64,000 nt of DNA from Nemophila menziesii (GCA_029959085.1 JARWIR010000001.1:64294899-64358898); one strand, 5' to 3'. Positions 11,665 to 23,559 are shown, counted from the stretch's first letter. Notes: generated by a model not told the origin, from the letters alone. Made by a program: numbers and translations.

Positions 11665-11840
11665 TGGTGGTCGACGGAAAATAATGGTGATGGTAGTGAT
11701 TGTGGTGGTGGTGGTGAGTGGGGTGGTGTTGATGGTGCGAGTGGGGGTGTGAGTGGGGGTGGTGGTGGGGGTGTAGGTAGTTATGGTGGTGGGTGTTGGA
11801 GTGGTGGGGGTGGTGGTGGTGGAGGTGGGGTGGTGAATAA
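11665..11840 (+). repeat. TGG/GGTGG-rich minisatellite, outer right arm
   Basis: Degenerate GGTGGTGG/GGGGGTG repeats, the inverted counterpart of the CCA-rich tract at 4289-4584. Shared non-repetitive words (GTCGACGGAAAATAATGG against the reverse complement around 4495-4515) confirm the pairing. Confidence 0.75.
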
Positions 11841-11893
11841 ATAAATAAATATATATATTTATATGATAAATTGTGAAGATAGTAAGAACTAAA

Positions 11894-11895
<2 letters not shown>

Positions 11896-11977
<82 letters not shown>
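11896..11977. repeat. (AT)n microsatellite, about 41 units
   Basis: Uninterrupted AT dinucleotides for about 82 bp. A short variant on each side suggests slippage. Confidence 0.97.
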
Positions 11978-11983
<6 letters not shown>

Positions 11984-12485
11984 TTATAGGTTTATGGGTA
12001 TTAATCTTTCAATTTTTTATTTTTAATTGAAAATTAACTTGAACTTGTAGTTAATTAGAAATAATTTCATTCTCCATATAATTAATTGGGCGCTGTTAAA
12101 TTATATCGAAATTTCATCGAAATACTTTTTTAGAATATTTCGAACAATTGATTATATCCGATTAACTCTTTATCTTTTTTCTTTAATTAGTAGAAACAAT
12201 TCAAACAACTGATTTTATCCTTTTATATTCTTTATTTTTTTTAATTTGTAGAAACAATTGATGTCATTAACGAAAAAAGTAATATATTGAAAAGAATGTG
12301 AAAACACTTGATAAGGAATAGAAGTGGTTGAGTTACACCAAAAAGTATAGTAAACTAAGTTTTTTGCTTACCATTCTTCTAAAAACCTCAAGTGTATGAG
12401 AGTAAAATATTAGATTTCACGGTTCTTTATAGGAAAATACTTCCTTTCAATATTAGATGGTTGAATACCAATTGAATTATGACAC
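11978..12485. other. AT-rich intergenic sequence, no gene seen
   Basis: No ORF, RNA gene or recognisable repeat. Homopolymer-rich spacer between the microsatellite and a solo LTR. Confidence 0.6.
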
Positions 12486-12490
12486 ATATC

Positions 12491-13205
12491 CGTTGGCTTA
12501 TAGCCTTCCTCGATAGTTTGTTTTAATGTGACAAATCCTTTTGTGTTTAGTGTGCTAATTACACTTTATTTATATTCTCTCTCTTGCACTCTACTTCATC
12601 AAAAACACTATTTTTATCATTCATATCAAAGTCTTATTTGTCATATCTTAAGAAGCTATTTTTTATACAAACACTTTTAACCTTATCTTTGTATAATTTG
12701 AGAATTATACTTCATTATCAACTACAAAATTTCTTAGAATGATATTTCCAACAATTCTCATGAAGAAAACTTTTCCATCCGAGCAACGTAACAAAATGTC
12801 AAAATCCCGAAGTTAGAAGAAACCGGGAACCCGCATAGGGAGAAACCGTAAACCCGGTTGAAACCTGGATACCACATGGCTAAAAACCGGGAACCCGATT
12901 TTATAAAGGACAAGTCAACATCAAGCCATGTCATTTATATCCGTTAGACACTTGGGAAATAGCCGTTGGAGATGAAACCGAGACCCCGTTTTCATCACAA
13001 CCGGGAACCCGGTGCACAAATGTTGCCACCAACATTATAACTGTTGAGGACTTTCTTGTGCTATATATATGACCTCTCTGAAGGAGAAATTTACCTCTTA
13101 CACTTCAACTATTACAAATATCATTCCCCTACAAAATTAGAGGTATCAAGCTATCAAAGTTAATCGTCCAAGCTTGATCAAGAGCTTAACCCTCTAGGAT
13201 TTTCA
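12491..13205 (-). mobile_element. Short solo LTR, reversed relative of 4826-6198, TSD ATATC
   Basis: ATATC at 12486-12490 and 13206-13210. The right end is the reverse complement of TGAAAATCCTAGAGGG, matching the start of the LTR at 4826. The left end matches its terminus (GTTGGCTTATAGCC), and a shared stretch TTTTAATGTGACAAATCCT follows. It is about half the length of the relative. Its centre carries ACCGGGAACCCGG-type dyads (12817-13012) where the relative has CGGTGTACCGC. The outermost TG appears mutated to CG. Confidence 0.75.
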
Positions 13206-13241
13206 ATATCCTATGTTTATGTCTTGCAAAAACTAATTATA

Positions 13242-13498
13242 CTCCTTCTGTCCACTTATGTTTGTCCAACTTTTTGTGGCACAAATCTTAAAAAAGATAT
13301 TAATTACCTATTCTCTTTACTATATTACCCTTATTCATTAAGTATAAGGTCATTTATTGCACCATTCTTTATAACTAATTAGTTAGAGGTAATATTGGAA
13401 AAATTGGAGAAAAAAAGTCTTGATAATGTAAATGGACAAATATTGTTGGACACCTTATTTTAGAAAGAAGGACAAACATTGTTGGACATAGGAAGTAG
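13242..13498. mobile_element. Stowaway-type MITE (Tc1/mariner), TA target
   Basis: About 257 bp between TA dinucleotides. The left end CTCCTTCTGTCCACTTATG and the reversed right end CTACTTCCTATGTCCAAC form an imperfect terminal inverted repeat continuing into TGTTTGTCC on both sides, close to the Stowaway CTCCCTCCGT consensus (family knowledge). It lies about 400 bp upstream of the KEULE-like start codon. Confidence 0.75.
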
Positions 13499-13805
13499 TA
13501 ATTATCTAATAAATCTAATGACACGTATTTTATCAATAAACTGATATTTAATATTAGACCATTCAATAAAGGATGGAAGTTTTATCGTCTTTTAATATAG
13601 ATTTTATTCTACTTGAAATTCTTTAAACATTTATTTTGTTAAGTCAAATTTCATTTGTAGCAAAGAAGGCAAAACCGAAAAGTTATTGGACTTAGCTGCT
13701 CCGAACCGGTCCGTAGAATGAATTCAACGACCGAGTGAAATACAAAAGAAAAGTAAAAAACACCGAACATTTCATAGTCAACGTCAGGATTAGAACAGTC
13801 AAACA

Positions 13806-13814
13806 TATATATAA
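13806..13814 (+). promoter_or_regulatory. Probable TATA box of the KEULE-like gene
   Basis: TATATATAA about 85 bp before the ATG, with a pyrimidine-rich leader (TTTCTATTTTAGTTCATTTC) between. The position fits a short 5' UTR of about 50-60 nt. This is inferred from spacing only. Confidence 0.5.
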
Positions 13815-13898
13815 TTTATCCTATTAATTCTCATTTCTCAAACACCCCTTTCTATTTTAGTTCATTTCTCTTCAGTTCGATCGATCCAGTTACTCACC

Positions 13899-16800
13899 AT
13901 GTCAATGTCAGACTCCGATACGTCGTCGCAGAGCGGCTCCGACTACAGATACTTCCGCCAAATTAGCCGCGACAGTAAGTCTATATTAATTATACTCATT
14001 CTTTTTTATTTTTAAAATTAAATTTCATTTGATCCATATTTGAAGTGAACTTTACTGATTATGTATTAATTTATGATTCGGCGATAATTAAGCTTTCTTA
14101 AGTTAATGATGAGTAAAAACCTTGATTTCTTAGCTGCTGATTCAAATTAATCGTGTTTCTAATCTTAGTATTCCGTTATTTAATTATTTGATTATAGCTT
14201 AATCGTTGGAAGTTAATTAGTTATGTAGTGATATTTATAGTGTAATTACGAAGTGTTAGGCTATAAAATGGATGTGAATAATGGAGTAACGTGTCTTATC
14301 TCAGTTCTTCTCTTGTTCAAGAGCTTACATATACGATATGTTTAAAGAAGGTTGTAATAGGAACGTGTAGGAAGAGAATTTAATTAAGTTATCACTTTTC
14401 TTTGTATTGATCTGAACTTATAAATTCGAGATACATCTCCTTTGTTTCACAGATTGTATATTCTCAATTTGCAGGATTATTATATGAAATGCTTCGATCA
14501 GCCAAAAAAAAGGACTCAAAATCAACTTGGAAGGTATGAACACGTGTTATTAATTTTGAATTTGGGGAAAATAAATATTTTTCTTTCTATTGAATTTATA
14601 GGTACTTGTTATGGACAAAGTTACAGTCAAAGTAATGTCATATTCATGCAAAATGGCTGATATTACAGAAGAAGGAGTTTCATGTAAGATATAAAGGCTA
14701 GTCTAAATGATTTTTCCACATTCATATATTAATATAAACAAATAATATTAAAATTTTATTAAATTTATTTACAGTGGTGGAAGATATTCATAGAAGAAGA
14801 CAACCTTTACCCACTATGGATGCTATATATTTTATGCAACCTACAAAAGAAAAGTAACCACTATATATACATACATATATATAAAATATATTTATTTATT
14901 TAATATATTTATCCCTTGTGAATTTGCAGTGTTGTTATCTTCCTCTCTGATATGGGTGGAAAATCACCACTTTATAGAAAGTATGTTAATTTCACGTTAT
15001 CTAAAATTATATATATATAATTATATAATATAATTCTTGTTATGTACAGGGCATTTGTATTTTTTAGTTCAGCTGTGCCTAAAGAATTAGTTACTCATAT
15101 AAAAAGAGATTCAACTGTTTTACCTCGTATTAGTGCCTTAACCGAGGTTTTTAAATTCTTCTTTACCTTGTAAATTTTAGTTTAATTAAGTCCTTATTTT
15201 AAAGAAAATATAAATATTTCAGATGAACTTGGAGTATTTTGCTATGGATAATCAGGTAATTTGACAAATTAATACCAATAATGTTGTATTTAGATTAATT
15301 ATAACAATTATTATTATAATAGGGTTTTATAACTGATCATGAAATGGCTTTGGAGGAGCTTTTTGGAAATGAAGAAAGTTCACGTAAAGGTGATGCTTCT
15401 TTAAATGTAATGGCTAATCGTATAGCTACAGTTTTTGCTTCATTACGGGTATGTATGTAATTTTAGATTCTCGAATTATTTTAAATTTAAATTTGACCCT
15501 CTTAAGTATTGAATATTACAGGAATACCCTTTTGTACGATACCGTGCTGCTAGATCACTTGATCCTACAACAATGACTACATTACGTGATTTAATACCCA
15601 CTAAATTAGCTGCTGGTATATGGAATTGTTTAACAAAGTACAAATCTACCCTCGAAAGTTATCCTCAGTCCGAGACTTGTGAATTGTTGATTTTAGATAG
15701 ATCAGTTGACCAGGTTTGACCTTTCTTTTTCTTTTCTTTTTTTGAAATACCATAACAATAAATTTTATTGCTAGATTGCACCGATTATACATGAATGGAC
15801 ATACGATGCAATGTGTCATGATTTACTTAATATGGAAGGAAATAAGTATTCATATGAGGTGAGTAGTTTACATCTATATAAAGTGGGTCCCACATATATC
15901 TAATGAATGTATTCTTAGGTACCTAGAAAAGCAGGTGGGCCCCCCGAAAAGAAGGAGGTTCTTTTAGAAGATCATGATCCTATTTGGCTTGAGCTTAGAC
16001 ATGCTCATATAGCAGATGTATGTGTTATTAATTTATTATTATGTGTTACTTTTATAAATTTAGTGAATTAAATTATTATTATTTTTTACAGGCTAGTGAA
16101 AGATTACATGAGAAAATGGCAAATTTTGTTACGAAAAATAAAGCTGCGCAAATCCATTCGGGTTCAAGGTTTTTTTCGATTTTTTTTCTTGTTAAAACAG
16201 TTTATAAGAAATTATCAATTTTATTTTATTTTTTTTACTGTAGAAATGGTGGTGAATTATCTACTAAAGACATACAAAAAATGGTTCAAGCTTTACCTCA
16301 ATACAGTGAACAAATTGAAAAACTTTCACTTCATGTAGAAGTGAGTTTAGCTATAATTAAAATTGCTTAAATTTTTTTTATTAAAATTATAATTTAATGT
16401 GTTTTAGATTGCTGGGAAAATAAACAAAATAATTCAAGATACGGGTCTTAAAGAAATTGGACAATTAGAACAAGATCTTGTATTTGGAGATGCAGGAATG
16501 AAGGAAGTTATTAATTTTTTAAGATTAAAACCGGTAAAAAAAGTAATTTTATTCAATTTTATTTATTTAATTTCGCTAATTTTTATAATATTTTTAGGAT
16601 GCGACACGTGAAAACAAATTACGATTATTAATGATTTACGCAGCGGTTCATCCCGGAAAATTCGAGGGTGATAAACTTGCGAAATTAATGGAGGTAAGTT
16701 TAATTATTCACAAACTACAAGGACTTGTTGTGCAAATTAATGAAAATATTTATTTGATTGTTTTAGCTTGCAAGAATGCCACCAGAAGATATGAATGCTG

Positions 16801-17045
16801 TATATAACATGAGATTGTTAGAAGGTTCATCTGATACTAAAAAAAGTTCGAGTATTCCTTTTTCTCTAAAATTCGATGTTCAAAAGGTTATAAAATTAAA
16901 ATATATTTATTTATTTATAAATTCTTTAGAGTTATTTTTTAATTATTTATCGTTTTTCAATTTTAGAAAAAACCTGGTGCTAGAAAAGAACGTACAGATG
17001 GTGAAAATACATGGCAACTTTCTCGTTTCTTCCCTGTTATAGAGG

Positions 17046-17081
<36 letters not shown>

Positions 17082-17767
17082 GATTTAATTTTAAATTGAT
17101 GAAATAAATGATTTAATAAAAATAACAGGAATTAATAGAGAAACTAGCTAAAGGAGAATTATCAAAGAATGAATATCCATGTATGAATGAACCTAGTCCA
17201 TCTTTTAACACTACTTCATCAGCTCGTATGAGTGAATACCCGGTCCCACCTCCTCAATCTGTTAGATCAAAACGTACTGCTACGTGGGCCCGCTCTCGAA
17301 CTTCAGATGATGGATATTCAAGGTATTTCTTTTCACTTATGTGGGCCCATCTTATTAGTATTTACTCTGTGTGTATGTGTGTGTGTTTATAGTGATTCGG
17401 TTTTAAGACATACATCAAGTGATTTCAAGAAAATGGGTTCACGTATATTTGTATTTATAGTTGGTGGAGCAACTCGATCAGAGGTATAATTATAATTCTA
17501 TAAATAATTTTATTTTAGATTTATTTTGTTTAAATATTGTTTTTTGTGATTAGTTACGAGTATGTAATAAGTTAACAACGAAGCTAAAAAGGGAAATAGT
17601 TTTAGGTTCGTCTAGTCTTGATGATCCTCCACAATTTATTACGGTATGTTTTTTTAATCTTGTGTATATTTTTAATTTCTTAAATATATTAATTTGTTTA
17701 TATTCTGATGCAGAAATTGAAGTTAATGAATGCTGATGAACTTTCACTAGATGATCTTCAGATTTAA
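13899..17767 (+). CDS. KEU: SM-family vesicle-fusion protein, KEULE/SEC1 homologue
   Basis: Sec1/Munc18 protein that binds syntaxins and controls SNARE assembly at the plasma membrane and cell plate. KEULE acts in cytokinesis and root-hair growth (family knowledge). 21 exons: 13899-13974, 14475-14533, 14602-14683, 14775-14853, 14930-14980, 15050-15146, 15223-15255, 15323-15448, 15522-15713, 15775-15858, 15919-16017, 16092-16168, 16244-16340, 16408-16533, 16598-16693, 16767-16886, 16967-17044, 17129-17322, 17393-17483, 17554-17643, 17714-17767. All introns are GT-AG and phases join to 2001 nt, 666 aa, the length I know for Arabidopsis KEULE. Signature stretches include [20 protein letters not shown] (about 259-278), the central [13 protein letters not shown], a Ser/Pro-rich linker (about 545-575) and [13 protein letters not shown] near the C-terminus. 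It ends LSLDDLQI, as KEULE does. The first ATG follows the leader; a second Met lies two codons on. Introns are short and AT-rich; intron 17 has an AT microsatellite (17045-17072). KEU versus a SEC1A/B paralogue is not settled. Confidence 0.95.
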
Positions 17768-18000
17768 GCTTCTTTGTTTGTTTGCTGTGTTGTAATTGAT
17801 ACTTCATTTCAATCTCTTTTAACGGACTTGAGAGTAAATTAATGTTGAACAAATTCATGATAATCCATTCATAAATAATATATAAACATAAAATTGATTG
17901 GTAGAATTGGTTTGGTTTTTCTGTTTTTTTTGTCAGTGGTTTTGATATTTATTGTATTTAAAAAGTATAAAAGAATCTTTAATAAACATTCCAATAAAAA
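17768..18000 (+). other. Probable 3' UTR of the KEULE-like gene
   Basis: T-rich sequence after the TAA. Candidate polyadenylation signals include AATAATATATAAA near 17873 and AATAAA near 17982. The exact end cannot be fixed. Confidence 0.5.
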
Positions 18001-18530
18001 CAATATAATCATTTACTATCTGTTTTCTTTTATTGAACAATATTCATCAATCCAAATGTACCCTAAAGTTTTTCGTCCTTTTCAGAAGGCACCAAGCAAA
18101 TAGATACACAAGAACATAAAGGAAGTCAATTGGTTTTTTTCCTTAATTAACATTTGCTAAAGAAAAAAGTTTACGTCCAGGGATTTTGAAATTGTATGTG
18201 TGTGATCATTTGCACTGAAAAGATTTTGGTTTGGATGTTTACTTTTGTTTTTGTTCGTTTATGAATATGGGTCCATTTATTGGTCACATCTTTGTCATCT
18301 CTTGTTCAATAAATTATCATATATAATAGAGCAAAGACCAAAATAGGTCAATATCTGTATTTCTAGGTTAAATGTATTTAAATAAAGTTCGTGGTCAAGA
18401 TAAAATATAGTTTATTTGAATTATTCAAGTTACCCTTAAAATTTTGAATTATCTAACATAATTAATGAAATAGCTTAAACTAGTACGTTTGACTTCGAAT
18501 ACGTTTGGTGTAAAAATATCATTTTTGAAA
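18001..18530. other. AT-rich intergenic sequence, no gene seen
   Basis: No coding signal, RNA gene or clear repeat recognised. Confidence 0.5.
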
Positions 18531-18559
18531 CATTTGGCCTAAAACTAGAATTTACTATT

Positions 18560-18710
18560 ATAATAATAAGGAAAAAAAAACTCGTTGGGTTGCTTTGGAC
18601 AAGAACTTGCTATTTCTTCAAAATTTACCTGGAAATATGCATGAGGGGGCTTGCATATTTCCGTGAGATCAGTCGTGGTGCGCGTAAGTTGGCCTAGACC
18701 ACCCACGTAC
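18560..18710. mobile_element. Possible SINE-like fragment
   Basis: Contains a perfect 10-bp hairpin GGAAATATGC...GCATATTTCC (about 18630-18663), then GTGGTGCGCGTAAGTTGGCC, a phrase I associate with dispersed short repeats in plant genomes. No convincing tRNA A or B box. The assignment is tentative. Confidence 0.25.
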
Positions 18711-19084
18711 CAAAAGGAAAAGGAAAAGGAAAAAATCAACCAATTCTTTCATGATTACATAACATCCTAATGAATTAATCATGAATGGAATTGTTAACTA
18801 ATTCTCGAGAAGGAGACCATGTCTAATCCACCTAGTCAAAAGGTCGATCACTCCATTATTAGATCTAGGAACATATCTAATAAACGATATATGTGAATAA
18901 TTACCAAAAAGTTACAAATTTTAGCATATGAAGAGCCAGAGCTTTTAGCTAAGGTTTAACGTAAAATTAAGATGTTAATCAACACTAGAGTCGTCATTAT
19001 GGTAATTCCCTTATGGGACCTTATATCTAATAGGGATAGAGATATTTGATCATCTGCTGCCTTGTGAAAGATATAAAATATTGG

Positions 19085-19650
19085 TTAACCAGTTAAATAT
19101 TAGTATTATCAGGCTTGGGAATATGAATGGTCACTAGGAGTTCTTTGTCTTTCCAAATATTAAATTAACTCCATTTTCAACTTGAAAATTGTAACACCAT
19201 ATAAGGACATCTCTACCCGTCAAAGTACTGGTCCAGACCCATGACTCACAAGCTTTGCGAAGGGTCAACCAAAAGGAAGAGTATAAAAATACGCCCTTAA
19301 GGATTTGAGCAACCAAGGAACCAGGGTAGGGGAGAATACGTTACATCGTGGATACAATGAGAGCTAAACTAATTTTTAAAATCCCAAAACCTAAGACCCC
19401 CACTTTTCTTGGAATAACAATCTTTCCCCAAACGATCAAATGAATTCTACATTTGTATCCCAATTCTCTCAAAAAATTTGCCACAATTTTTGAGATCCTG
19501 ACAAAAAGACTTAAGGAGTAAGAGAAGTGACACATTGTAATTAGGGAAATCATTAATTATAGATTTGATCAAAATCTCTTTACTATCATCTAGATAAAAG
19601 CTACTATTTCCAACATGAGTTTCGGTTACAAATTCCAAGACCCTCTAAAA
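19085..19650 (-). pseudogene. LINE reverse-transcriptase C-terminal remnant
   Basis: Reading leftwards, the conceptual protein has SKEILIKSIINDFPNYN followed by LLLLLKSFCQDL, the pattern AGKEVLIKSV(N)n-IP.Y.MS.FLLP.SLC of plant LINE reverse transcriptases. Further on come CYSKKSGGLRFRDFKN, matching the W.KICxPKxxGGLGFRD motif, and then LTGRDVLIWCYNFQVENG, matching the GRDVL..G..W.VGNG motif. Several stops and frame changes show it is dead. The core RT palm is absent from the window. Confidence 0.65.
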
Positions 19651-20310
19651 TTTGAGACCCAAATCAATCAACCAGGTGGTTTTGGGCCAAAATCACGTCT
19701 AGACAAGAGAGTAACGGTAAAATAGAAAACATAATCAATTTCAAAATTACAATTAAAAAATTTATGTTAAAGGACAATATAAACACGTGAGTGTATTTAA
19801 GATCTAAAAACTCTAATAAGCAAGCAAACACGAAAACTAGAAATTCTAAAAAGATTTAGAAATAAGTTTAATTTTGTAAAAATAATACTATACTAATCAT
19901 TTGGTATTGTGGAACAATTTAACGGTTTTGGTTTTGGATAGAGCTATACACTTTTTTTTGTCAAATAAAGTACTTGAAATTTACAGCAATTTACAAAATA
20001 TTTAAACAAGCATAATAATGAAAATTCCTTCCAACTAGAAAGATTAATGCATTTCCTTGTGTTTTAACAAAGCATCCGTTGTACCATTAAATTTTCTACT
20101 ATTGTATTTTAACCGGATTTTGACCCATATGCATGTTTTAGTCGGGATTCTTTTAATATCCGCCAAAATTGATATATGGGATTCTTTTAATAACCGGATT
20201 TTCTGCTTGGAAGAATGGATCTTTAAGCGATTTTTATATTTTCCTTAAATCGTTGTATAAACGTTCTTGAATTGTTTTCTTTTGACAAAAAAAAAAAGAT
20301 GAATTATGGA
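19651..20310. other. AT-rich intergenic sequence, no gene seen
   Basis: Only short chance ORFs. The upstream part of the LINE may extend in here but is too decayed to read. Confidence 0.45.
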
Positions 20311-20317
20311 ACGTTTT

Positions 20318-20440
20318 CTATGTGTAAATTGTAGCTCTACAATTTTAGTAAGATGATTATGAGTATTTAATTTTATATTATGTGTTAATTTTAGCTCTAC
20401 ATTTTTTTAAGATGACTACAAGTGTTTAATTTTATATATT
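20318..20440 (+). repeat. Tandem duplication, unit about 60 bp
   Basis: Two copies of a unit with TGTGTAAATTGTAGCTCTAC and AAGATGATTATGAGTATTTA, the second diverged (TGTGTTAATTTTAGCTCTAC). Non-coding. Confidence 0.7.
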
Positions 20441-20470
20441 TATAGAGCTTCAGTTTTTGTATGAATAACA

Positions 20471-20628
20471 TTATTTTTTTGTAAATCGAAATTACATTAA
20501 AGGTAAAAGATGAGAATAAATGTATGAAATACAAATCAATCTAACACTTATTTTTTGTCAATCGAAATTGCATTAAAAGTAAAAGATGAGAATAAATGTA
20601 TGGAATACAAATCAATCTAACACTTGTC
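20471..20628 (+). repeat. Tandem duplication, unit about 77 bp
   Basis: Copies at 20471-20547 and 20548-20624 share AAAAGATGAGAATAAATGTA and AATACAAATCAATCTAACAC. They differ at only a few sites, so the duplication is recent. Non-coding. Confidence 0.8.
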
Positions 20629-20732
20629 CGATCAAGTAAACCCCTAATGAACAATGTAAGAAGCGATGGAGGATAATCCTCTAAAAGAAAGGGATTTACA
20701 TAAAACCTGGTTTTCATAGTTAGAATATCTAC

Positions 20733-21092
20733 CTATTCATTTATCGAGGGACAACCATATCTAGTAACAATATTCATGTATCTAAAAATCGAGTTTTCTT
20801 TCTTCCTCATAATCGACTTGGTATTCCATCTAAAACTGGTTGACTTCAATATACCAAGAACAACATCATGGCAATCAGAGTGCATAACCACATTTTGAAG
20901 GTTGAAGTCTGTAATCAATTTGAATGCTTCCAAAGCCGCATGGGCTTCACCTTTGATTGTTGTTGAACATCACAACTTTTTTGTGACAACACAGATCCAA
21001 GTGTCATTCGTATCTTTTTGAACAATTGCAATTACAGTACGTTCGTCTGATCTTGAGAAGGATGTGTCACAAAAAAGATTAATTTTTTGGCT
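20733..21092 (-). pseudogene. RNase H-like domain remnant (LINE type)
   Basis: The minus-strand translation contains INLFCDTSFS, then GEAHAALEAFKLITDFNLQN and VVMHSDCHDVV, the D...E...D arrangement of the plant RVT_3 RNase H family (Asp in CDTS, Glu in GEAHAA, Asp in HSDC). One in-frame TGA interrupts it between KKL and CSTT; otherwise the frame runs to about 20733. It lies upstream, on the same strand, of the LINE RT remnant. That is the wrong order for a single LINE, so the two are probably separate copies. Confidence 0.65.
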
Positions 21093-21464
21093 TCTAGGAA
21101 ACGTGTATTATCGACTCTGTCTTGAATTGGTTGATTGTTCGTGGGACTCCCATTAGTCTAGTCCTCACCAAATAAATCTTTCATGAGTTAAATCGTATAA
21201 TATTTGATCTTCTCACCATTCTGCAGAATTTTCTCGAAGAATTCCTTCATCTAAGCCTTCCTTATACTCTAATGGTACATAAAGTAAAGGTTATCAAAGA
21301 TTTAATTATTAGACATTTCCGGAGTATTGCCTCAATGATTTTGAGAACACAAATGTCTCTGGCATCTTTAAATTCTTTGTCAATTCGAATGTATAATATA
21401 GATTTAGCTCATACTTCACTGCTTATATGACAGGTGATAAACATATGAGTTATGATTTCAATCT
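21093..21464. other. Intergenic sequence, no gene seen
   Basis: No recognisable coding or repeat signal up to the start of the reversed LTR. Confidence 0.45.
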
Positions 21465-22017
21465 TGGTGTCGCCTAAGGTGTGATAAAAATATGATAAAT
21501 AACTAAGGGAAACAATGCACAAATCACCCTAGACTAGCACAGTTCTACAAGTATTACAAGACGTATGCAAGTTTTAATGATAAGAAGATTCGTTCCTCAG
21601 GGACTTATATGTGTTAGACGAATGGGTAAATAAACCAGAGTAGTAATAATTAATCAAGGGACAGAAAATAAATACGATTGGTTGAGAGATTAATGATTAA
21701 ACTAATTAAAATAAAAGACAATAAAATAAATATGGAAGAAATAAGATGGGAGAGTATAGCTTAGGTTCTGCTAGTATGCACTAATCCTTCTAATTCTTTC
21801 TATTAGATTCAGCTTATAAGGGAGACAATAGCTCTTAGATATGTAGTTAGAATTCTAAATTCCCCTATCCCCGGAGAGCAAACTAGGGTGTCAATCTCAT
21901 AATCACGAGGGAACTCACAAAAGGTTAAACTGCGCCACTTGGGTCCTAGGTGTAGTCCTACCTACTAATGATGTTTGGTGATGAAAATAAACCTTAATGA
22001 TTATCTAGTTAGGTTGG
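21465..22017 (-). mobile_element. Athila-type LTR, first part, split by insertion
   Basis: Starts TGGTGTCGCCTAAGGTGTGA in reverse orientation and follows 35199-35757 closely. At GTTGG (22013-22017) it is interrupted by the 9.6-kb element at 22018-31640 and resumes after the second GTTGG at 31641-31645 (TGTTGTCAGGACCATTTCC), continuing to about 31805. A deletion of roughly 330 bp relative to 35199-36256 lies in the second part. Confidence 0.85.
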
Positions 22018-23501
22018 TGGTGTCGACTAGGGTGTGATAAAAATATGATATAAATTAGTGCAAATAATCACCCTAGCCTAGCACGGTTCTGCAAGTACAC
22101 AGATCGTATGCAAGTTTTAAATAATAAGTAAGATTCGTTCCTCAGAGACTTTGAAGGTTAGGAAGATCTTATGCAATAATCAAGTGCAAATATTTAAAGC
22201 TAGAACAAATAATACGTAGAGAAATAAAAGACAAATAGATTTTTATTGGGTTTTTTATTAAGAAAATTAAACTAATAAAATAAAGACAAAAAATTAAATG
22301 CAAGAGAAGAAGATAGTATGAGAGTTTAGCTTGAGTAAATAGCATGTGATCCCTACTCGTTTTTCCATTGTAAACATGTAAGGGTGAATTATGTAGTATT
22401 TCAATAATCGGTTTCAATTGCGCTAGGTAGTTTTAAAAGCAAACTTTTCCTGCAATTGATTAAACAGTAATACACTAAACCATGGCGATTATCTAGTTAG
22501 GTTGATTTGTCTGATCTAAACCGTACACTAGACATTATGTGCTAAACTTATAGTTAAATATACTGTTGTCGATGATTACTTAACTACTATGATGGTAATT
22601 CTATATGGTCGCGATCCACAAGAACACAGAATATAAACTCCAACACATAAATAGAGAATAAAAACAATAATTCAATTTAAAACATAGAATTCCCAAATTA
22701 GATAGATGTCAACCAAAACTAGGGTTCATACATATATTCTAAAACTCAAGCTAATAGAGAAATTTAGTTCATACTAATGGAAGAAAAGAAAGAAATTACA
22801 AATTCAAAGGTTAAAGAAGACATAATGATGAACAACTCCTTCCAGACTTCTTTTCTTGTGTTGTAAGCTTCCTCTTGGCTTACGGTTTGGCCAAAGATGA
22901 TTTTCTAATAATAAGAGGCTGTATTTATAGTGTATAGGAAGACCTAATTCGTTTTCTTGAAGGATAAGGTAAGTATTGGACTCCTAGCCCAACTCAAATT
23001 CGTAACCCTAACATATGGAATCAGCCTCTTTTTTGTTTTGGTCTTAACAACTTCAATTTTTAGCCGTTTGACGCGTATGAGTAGTCAAAATTCATCTTCT
23101 CGGAAAGATCTTTAACTTTTATCTTAACCTTTTCTCCAAATTCCTCACCGATTTTGAGATATAAGATGATTTGTGGTCGTGGGTGGTGAAATTCTGATTT
23201 ATGGCAGCTTTTCCTTTTCCATATTTTTAGCTTTTGTTTCATTGTCTTTAATTTCCATGTTTATCTTCTTTCCTTTAGCTCTTGGAACCAACTTGGACTC
23301 TAATTAATTACCATATATCTTTAAAGCTACAAACTAAATAAACAATTAAACCCAATATGCTCTAAAAATAATAAATAATTAATTCAAGACACAAAATAGA
23401 AAAGTGTACTAAATCATGCGAAAATCGACCTATACTCTAATAAATACGCTTAAAATGATGTCTCTGAGATAGATTTTATTATCACAAATGAGGAGACATC
23501 A
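22018..23501 (-). mobile_element. 3' LTR of the rearranged element
   Basis: 1484 bp, TGGTGTCGACTAGGG... to ...GAGACATCA. Near its minus-strand start, TGATGTCTC (reversed at 23493-23501) can pair with 23456-23464 as a hairpin, a feature shared with the other LTRs. Confidence 0.88.
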
Positions 23502-23518
23502 AGACCCCCAACTCAAAG
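23502..23518 (-). other. Polypurine tract next to the 3' LTR
   Basis: On the minus strand CTTTGAGTTGGGGGTCT directly precedes the LTR. The same tract occurs at 54604-54620 and 56148-56164, each directly beside an LTR. It is the expected primer for plus-strand synthesis. Confidence 0.75.
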
Positions 23519-23559
23519 TTGTATCGTCCCGATACAATAAAAATAAAGAATAGTAGGGT

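Larger units (their letters stand above)
4289..11840. mobile_element. Large palindromic (foldback-like) element, disrupted by three insertions
   Basis: The sequence left of about 6670 is repeated in inverted order right of about 7690. Left 4710-4800 pairs with 8160-8245, left 6204-6670 with 7690-8150, left 4530-4700 with 9950-10110, and the CCA-rich left end with the TGG-rich 11665-11840. The arms only line up once three later insertions are removed: a solo LTR (4826-6198), a Mutator-like element (8262-9939) and a solo LTR (10132-11664), each with a clean target-site duplication. About 2.9 kb of original element remains. No transposase ORF is visible. It resembles plant foldback elements with long, internally repetitive inverted repeats (inference). 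No outer target-site duplication could be defined. Confidence 0.7.

Noticed and set aside
16041..16370. Separate small gene in this stretch
   Set aside because: It is exons 12 and 13 of the KEULE-like gene read through the intron.
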